Shown here in pieces: positions 58,139 through 64,000 of a stretch of 64,000 nucleotides of DNA. This stretch comes from Biscogniauxia marginata (taxonomy: Eukaryota > Ascomycota > Sordariomycetes > Xylariales > Xylariaceae), in contig MU404116.1 of the NCBI GenBank assembly GCA_022695795.1, positions 124,001 through 188,000 on the forward strand, in the 5' to 3' direction. The stretch's first letter is position 1. Each line of letters opens with the position of its first letter. The position numbers and the translations under genes were made by a program. Below the pieces are notes generated by a model that saw only the letters and a program-made list of their open reading frames with translations, did not search any database and had not been told where the DNA came from.

Positions 58139-59965
58139 CTACCAATCACTTCCAACCCCCGGAAACTGTTGTAACGACCTCATCCTTTTTACCTCTGCGA
58201 TAGCCCCGTCTGGACTGGTTGCTTCTGGGTGGCGCAACTGCCATGCGACACATACATCCAACGCTGGCGCGAGCCACTTTCCCGGTTTGGCCCCCAAGGC
58301 TCGTGCCAGCTGGGTGCCATTGATGATCCGCTTCAGCGATGGAGCCTCCATGACATCGAGCTCTTGTAGATGGTCCAAAAACAACTGCCACCCTCGCAGG
58401 AATTCATCGTTACTGTCTGACCATAGGTTAGCAGGTACATGTGCAGAAACAATGTAACTACGGACTAACCTGAGTTTGACGGTTCCACGCTCCAGGTCTG
58501 CATTGCCTCGACCAATAGTGCAAATAAGACTTGAAGTCTCCAATGGCCTCCTCTACTATCCCAATGTCGGATGGGCATTCCGAACTTATCCCTCTCGTTG
58601 ATGTACGATTCCTTCTGGGAAACGGCCGCCTTCAACGACATGATTTCTTCTCTGTTGTTGTGTGAGGCTGTCACCAGCTCGCATATTTTGTTTTTCGCCT
58701 TGATACCTTCGCGAACGGCCATTGTACATAGAGGCGGCGGGGGCTTTCTTGGGTCAGTAGGAGATGGTTGCGGAACAGACTCCCATGGAGCGATAGCTGC
58801 GAGTAACCAAGCATAGTAAGAAGCTTCTTCTGTCCGGATGAGGACATCGTAGATCGACCCTGGAGTCTTGTTCTTACGGAGGAAGTCTAGACACTCATAG
58901 GCAAGTTTCCAACGAGAGATGTCAGGTGCCGGTACTGCTGCCGTAGGATGGATTGTGAAAACAGTATCGTATAATCCAAGGTCATGGATATACTGCAATG
59001 ACCTTCTTGGATGGTTGCCTGCGAGTTTGTTAACTCCTATTTTGGTATATAGCATGTCTAGACTTACCCTTTAGCATCTTCTCTACTTCGACCCCAACTC
59101 TTTCTCGGCTGATCTTGAGACGGAGAGCCTCTAGGACCCTGCTACCCCCCATGACCTTCTCAGCAGCTGGATCGATGGTGAATTCTAGTCGGCTTGCGAA
59201 TCTGACTAGTCTTAGGACCCGAAGCGGGTCATCCATGAAGGTTTGTAAGGATTCCAACGGAGTCCGTATTAGCTTGGATTGCATGTCGGCCAGACCACTG
59301 GTGAAATCCTCCACGAGGCCGGTATTCAGATTGTAAAACAGAGCATTGATCGTTGCATCCCTTCGTAGTGCGTCTTCTTCGGCGGTTCCAAACTCCACCT
59401 GGGGATTACGGCTGTCCTCGGTGTAAGTTTCCTTGCGGAGGTTGACAAAATCCACATCGTACCCGAAGAGCTTGACGGTAGTAGTCTCAAGGTGCTTCGA
59501 CTTTTCTGGGTTCCGGGCAATCTTGTGGAGGTCTCCGATGTCGGTATCTGTGATTCCGTAGCGTTCTATGGTATCGGACAGCTCGCACAGCTCGCATATC
59601 TTCAGGGCGAAAGCCTCGCCAGTCATGACATTGATGGCAGTGTCAATATCATGAGACTCAATACCGAGGAGCTTGTCCCGAACCCATCCTCCGGCCCAGC
59701 GCAGTTCAACAGGCTCAGTCGTGGTCTGCGACTGGTCCACATACTTGGCGACATCGAGTAGTAGATTCTTGAGCTGGATCTCCTTGGGACTGAGCGCAAT
59801 GCTTGTAGTCGCCGTTGGCATCTTCCTGATCTTAGAGGGTCGTAGGAGGTCGAAGATATGGCCTTCAGCATCCAATTTCCTCTTTAACATGGATAATAGA
59901 GGCGTTGCAGATTTTATCCAGGCACTCTTGATGCTGGATAAAGCCAAGCCGATGCGAGAGCGCAT
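58139..59965 (-). CDS. CCA1: CCA-adding enzyme (tRNA nucleotidyltransferase)
   Basis: Three exons: 59965-59068, 59018-58470 and 58416-58139, in phase, 574 aa. Class II nucleotidyltransferase motifs: LRWAGGWVRD (89-97), catalytic DID (106-108), RRDATINALFYN, DPLRVLRLVRFASR, and SRERVGVEVEKML at the first junction. The enzyme adds or repairs the 3'-CCA of tRNAs in cytosol, nucleus and mitochondria. The first 25 residues are basic and hydroxylated without acidic residues (MRSRIGLALSSIKSAWIKSA), a likely mitochondrial presequence. A second Met at 26 would give the cytosolic form, as with alternative starts of yeast CCA1. The introns are short (49 and 53 nt). Domain order and length are normal. 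Confidence 0.94.
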
Positions 59966-62131
59966 TTGTTTGGTCCTGGATGACAGCTGTGATTCATGCC
60001 GGAATCAAACCCATGCTTCTAAGTTGTATTGCATACATGCCAGGATACTACGGTGTCTATGTGAAAGTGAAGTTTGGCAGAGTGATTTTCGCATTTGCAT
60101 CGCATGTGGTGGTGGTTCGTGTGCGTACCGGCGAGCTTCGACCAGCGACAAATCGCGAGAAAGTTCAATGCAGTGTGGACTTGTGGTCCGTGCTTCCACT
60201 ATGGATTACCTAGAGCAGCTGACAGGGCTGAGACGATGACGTCTCGCCAGCTGACAGAGCTAGGTACCTAGTCTCTATACCTATTAGGTAATCAACTCTT
60301 CATGTGATCACTTACACGATCACTTTCGGGTTTGACTTATAAAAAGGAAACCCAAAACTAAATTCTCTGTAATTAAGGTAAGGTTCTTAGCAATAAATAA
60401 TGTAGTTGCCTATGTACTCGACATACCTATCCATCACGAACACATTTTAAAGAAAATTGTCAAACTCCCCAAGTCTTAGCTAAACTCTACCTAACCTAGC
60501 GAAGAAGAGAGAGAAAAGGAACAACTTTTACTAGGTAATAACAGCCGAGAGCCCACGGCGAGAAAACTCCTTACCAGATCGTTCGATCGACCTATACCTA
60601 TCGATTACGCCACGGGATGCCGTAGATCCGGCAAGCCGGAAAGCGACCTCGACCTCTCGGCAACAGCACCGACGGGGAGTTCCAAAATGTTGAAACGGCC
60701 AAGAGAGTCCGTGCTTGGCAAAAATATTCCATTCCATCACACCTTCAACTGGTTCGATTTATCAAATACCTATCGGTCGATCTTATCGATCATTGGTCTT
60801 TTTTCTACACAGTAGTGTAGTTTATTATTATTACCTACCTACCTCTGATCCCCCCCATGCTCTCATTTGTTTGGCGTGGAGAAGACACACTACGGCTCGC
60901 ACGGCAAATCGAAAACAGCTTCTTTTGTTTTCTACACAGCCTCAACTGCCAAGCTGCCTGCCTATCACGAACCATTCCCTTCGATATAACATGTGATAAC
61001 GTACGTATCCTGGTAGGTAGGTCTAAGTATGTAGGTAGTTGCGCGCGAAGAGCTACCTACCTAGGTACCTGAGGTAGAAGTAGATTAATGATAACATTGA
61101 TGGCCAAATGGTCTCTTTTCATGTGCCGAATTACACAGCTCCTTACTGTCTCCCACCCATTTTTATAGGTACGATTCTTTTTTTTTTCTAAATTTTTTTA
61201 AAAGGTCATGGGCCTGGATTACCATTAGGCCACGAGTAAACCAGAATAATTCGGGTGTCATCGATAGTAATTGTTTACGGCCGCATTCGTTCGCCAACAT
61301 TCCTGGCACGGTCTAAATTCTACAAAGATAGGGAAGAGATCACGAGGAGGTAAACTCTCGTGCTACATACATATGCAGGAACGAAACGTCGAGGTCGCTT
61401 GGTCGTAATTGTAGTACATACACAACACTTGACTTTTCTTTTTCTCCATGTGTTTCTCAGTCTTGGCCTTGCAGGCCTTTGGTCGGTCTGCCTGTCACTG
61501 GTGAGACTGGCTGGCTTGGCGATTTAAATAGGTACTGACAACGGCCGAGTGCCGTACCAAGACTCAAACCCTGGCGAAAATCGGAACGAAAGCTTAATTG
61601 AATACCAAGTTGCGATTGGTCCCGCACCCAAGTTTCAAGGCCTGGGGCCGGCTTGTATATTTCCCGCAACCCCAGATCTACCAATGCGGCTTGCGCAGCG
61701 AGGTCTCGATACTATTGTCCAATGAACGGCGCCGTTCTTGATACTCCTGGGCTTCAGCTCTGTATAGTTTCTTAGTTCGAGCCCGAGTGTTGAGGCTACG
61801 CGATGTGACATTGGGCAGTGCATGTGTGTTTGGGCTTGTTTTGCGCACCTGAGCTATATCGAAACCTCACTAACCGGAGTGGATAGGGATATGTCGAATG
61901 ATGGCCTACGCAAGGAAAAGGTTAAAGAGCATCATGAGGTAAATATTCTATAAGAAGGCCGTCTTGTGTCGATGATGAGTAGTTCGTTTTCCCTCATCAC
62001 GACATTACCATCGACGCCTTAACTCTTTAGTTTCTTTTCTTCCGTCTCTACAACTTAATCTCTTTGTCCATCCTGCTGGTCAGGTAGCTTCAAGTTATAA
62101 ATTCCTGGCCTTTTTAATACCAATACCTACA
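59966..62131. other. intergenic between CCA1 and the Egh16-like gene
   Basis: Contains many ACCTACCT/AGGTAGGT tetranucleotides (60832-60842, 61014-61035, 61053-61072) and moderately AT-rich DNA. No gene supported. The last 150 bases are CT-rich 5' UTR of the next gene. Confidence 0.6.
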
Positions 62132-63170
62132 ATGTCTTCCCTCAAGGTCGTCTTTACCCTCGGGCTCGTTGCTATTGCGCAGCTAGCTGCTGGACACGGT
62201 GCCATTATTGACGCAACTGGTGATTCTGGCGGCTCTGGAAGTAAGTGATGCAAATACCATATATAAAGGTTCATAAAGCTTATTTTTATTTCATAGTGGC
62301 TCTTGGTGTAGATACGTCCACTCCTCGTGATGGCACGCGTCGACGACCCTTCCAGCAGGACAGCACTCGATTCAAGGGCGACCAAGCCGATACTATCGGG
62401 GAGACAATTGGAGAAGGTGATAATAATCTCGAGCAAGGCACCCAGGCCATTATGGCCGAGACTGGTGATCAGCTACCCCAGATCACTCAGGGTGGTGAAC
62501 TTACTATGACACTGCACCAGGTTGGTATAAGCTTTTTTCCCCTTCTTTTGGTCTCCAACCCAAACCAATTTAGCAGACATTTTACCACGGGCATGGCAAT
62601 ATTTCCTACATTCCGAAGTTCCTTGTAATATTGCTTGAATGCTACATATTACCCCCAAATCCCACTCGGAACAGTAATTATTAATTGTAAATCTTGACAG
62701 GTCAACGCCGACGGTGCGGGTCCTTATACCTGCATGATAAACGACGACGGGACTGCGGAGACGTGGGAGGATATCGAGGTCACCCAGTCACCTCCTGGAG
62801 ACGACTCGAGGGATCGGGACGGTGCAGCAACCGACTTCCCCTTGGTGGCTGCTATACCGGCTGATCAGAACTGCACTGGCACCGTCGCTGGTCAGGAGAA
62901 CACCTGCCTAGTTCGATGCCAAAATGGAGCGCGCGCGGGTCCCTTCGGTGGTGTAGTCCCCGTTCAAAGTAGGTGGTTTTGCCGTTATATTGCTTGCTTA
63001 GATTGCTAAAAGGACTATTAGTGGCCAACACTACCTCCGCTGCTACCGCCCGTCGCAACCTTGCTAAGGCTGTCAAGAGGGAGGCCGCATTCCTGGGGAG
63101 GAAGAACAAGCGAGCTCCAAAAGTGTCGAAGGGAGATTTCGAAGCGGGAATGTTCGATGAAGAGTCCTAG
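62132..63170 (+). CDS. Egh16-like secreted protein (gEgh16/MAS family)
   Basis: Four exons: 62132-62240, 62297-62520, 62701-62968 and 63022-63170, in phase, 249 aa. A 21-residue signal peptide ends LAAG, so the mature protein begins HGAII. Family marks: [46 protein letters not shown]. The family (gEgh16 of powdery mildew, MAS proteins of Magnaporthe) is secreted, often induced in appressoria, and biochemically obscure. The C-terminus after the fourth exon start is basic ([16 protein letters not shown]) with Lys-Arg pairs. His22 (mature N-terminus) and His110 (LHQVNADG) look like conserved anchors. Full-length and intact. A role in plant interaction is inferred from family members only. Confidence 0.9.
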
Positions 63171-64000
63171 TTTCCGGGAGGGCAAAGTTGTCCTTTTGTG
63201 GTTGGTCAGAAGGTCGTCGTCATCATCTCCTGGCCCGGGGTCGACGATGGTTGATAGGAGGAAACTGTGGCTGACTCCAAGGCCTATGTTGCTTTGCAGG
63301 ATGAGAACACCCGATGCTCACCTGAATTGTCTCCAACTTGTTTAGGATAAAGGAATATATATGTACCATGTCATATCGGCGTGCACCTGTTCTCTCCGTG
63401 GCGTTACGAATCAATAGCCAAATAGCCAATGTCGTTTGATCATCCGTGGAGAAACCAAATCTAACATAGACAGGCTGATAGTACTCCCGCAGTATAACAA
63501 ATGTAACACCACAAGCTTCCGAGGCCTTGTACCTAGCTCTAATCAAGGAGCTTCCTTTCAGCTCCACTGTCGCCTCCGAGTTCTGTTCGTCGACTACTAA
63601 AGGCTGCATGTAGCTGTGCCAAGTATGCAAAGTACAACATTACACAGCCTCCGCCGGTAGGGTCGGTAGGGTCGGTAGGGTCCAGAAGTCTAGAACCGAC
63701 ATGGCTGGTTTTGCTTGCCGATCTGTGATTGCATGATACGATGACTGCGTTGGACTGCCGTACCGCACATGTCAACCCATATTAGTAACAAGCCATGATA
63801 CCCATAGTCTACACCCAATTGAAAGGGCAAGGAGGGTAGATCTTATCAGAAGACGAATCTATATTGTCGAGCGTATATCGCGGGGGGGCGGGCTGACTGC
63901 TACGTCCCAAGCCCAGTAGTTCCTAAATAGATCCCATGCGGGTTACTGACTGGCGAGCTCCGAACCCCCCACTACATAACTACTATAATGTTAGACATGC
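63171..64000. other. intergenic at the window's right end
   Basis: 3' flank of the Egh16-like gene, then mixed DNA with a 10-bp tandem at 63654-63681. No gene supported to the window end. Confidence 0.5.
63654..63681 (+). repeat. short tandem repeat GGTAGGGTC(G)
   Basis: Three near-identical 10-bp units, GGTAGGGTCG, in tandem. Confidence 0.8.

Overview
The window is nuclear DNA of a filamentous ascomycete (Pezizomycotina, most like a Sordariomycete). The evidence is genes with short GTAAGT...CTAAC...AG introns, fungal-type proteins (class III chitin synthase, UMP1 with a one-codon first exon, FLC/TRP-like membrane protein, AA11 LPMO with a probable X278 module, Egh16-like secreted protein), and strong repeat-induced point mutation (RIP) scars. 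The species cannot be named from the sequence.

Layout. 1-1.16 kb: 3' end of an AP-1 beta-adaptin gene. 1.2-8.9 kb: gene graveyard with a RIP-mutated P450 pseudogene (minus strand), an MFS transporter remnant (plus strand) and a possible third coding remnant. 8.9-10.4 kb: chimeric ORF joining a secreted, GPI-anchor-like Ser/Thr-rich protein to the RRM of a La protein. 14-24 kb: conserved housekeeping block with a prenylated ubiquitin-fold protein, UMP1, a soluble two-cassette ABC ATPase and a chitin synthase. 25-27.4 kb: decayed Kex2-type repeat precursor and an APH-like kinase gene with an in-frame TGA. 28.8-36.4 kb: one full-length, heavily RIPped Ty3/gypsy LTR retrotransposon on the minus strand, with 453-bp LTRs, a 5-bp target duplication, polypurine tract and recognisable Gag-PR-RT-RH-INT remnants. 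37.2-40.5 kb: two tandem divergent paralogues of 328 and 320 aa, of unknown function, with a fold pattern resembling a STAND/P-loop NTPase but no Walker A. 41-43 kb: low complexity, a 10-N assembly gap, a tRNA-like segment and an AT-only block. 43.4-46.1 kb: FLC-type TRP-like membrane protein. 49-50.3 kb: AA11 LPMO. 51.9-52.3 kb: AT-only block that is an inverted relative of the one at 42.5 kb. 53.8-56.1 kb: intact six-exon P450. 56.9-57.8 kb: tentative two-exon hypothetical gene. 58.1-60 kb: CCA-adding enzyme. 62.1-63.2 kb: Egh16-like secreted protein.

The genes do not form one pathway. Conserved genes (vesicle coat, proteasome assembly, tRNA maturation, cell wall synthesis) alternate with AT-rich, transposon-bearing accessory stretches. 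Secreted or surface products cluster loosely: chitin synthase, AA11 LPMO, Egh16-like protein, FLC, the GPI-like chimera and the Kex2 repeat precursor. The most interesting items are the walker-less tandem paralogues, the secreted-protein/La-RRM fusion, the Kex2 or pheromone-like repeat remnant, the two conserved-looking histidines of the Egh16-like protein, and the RIP footprint, which extends to single-copy-looking metabolic pseudogenes.
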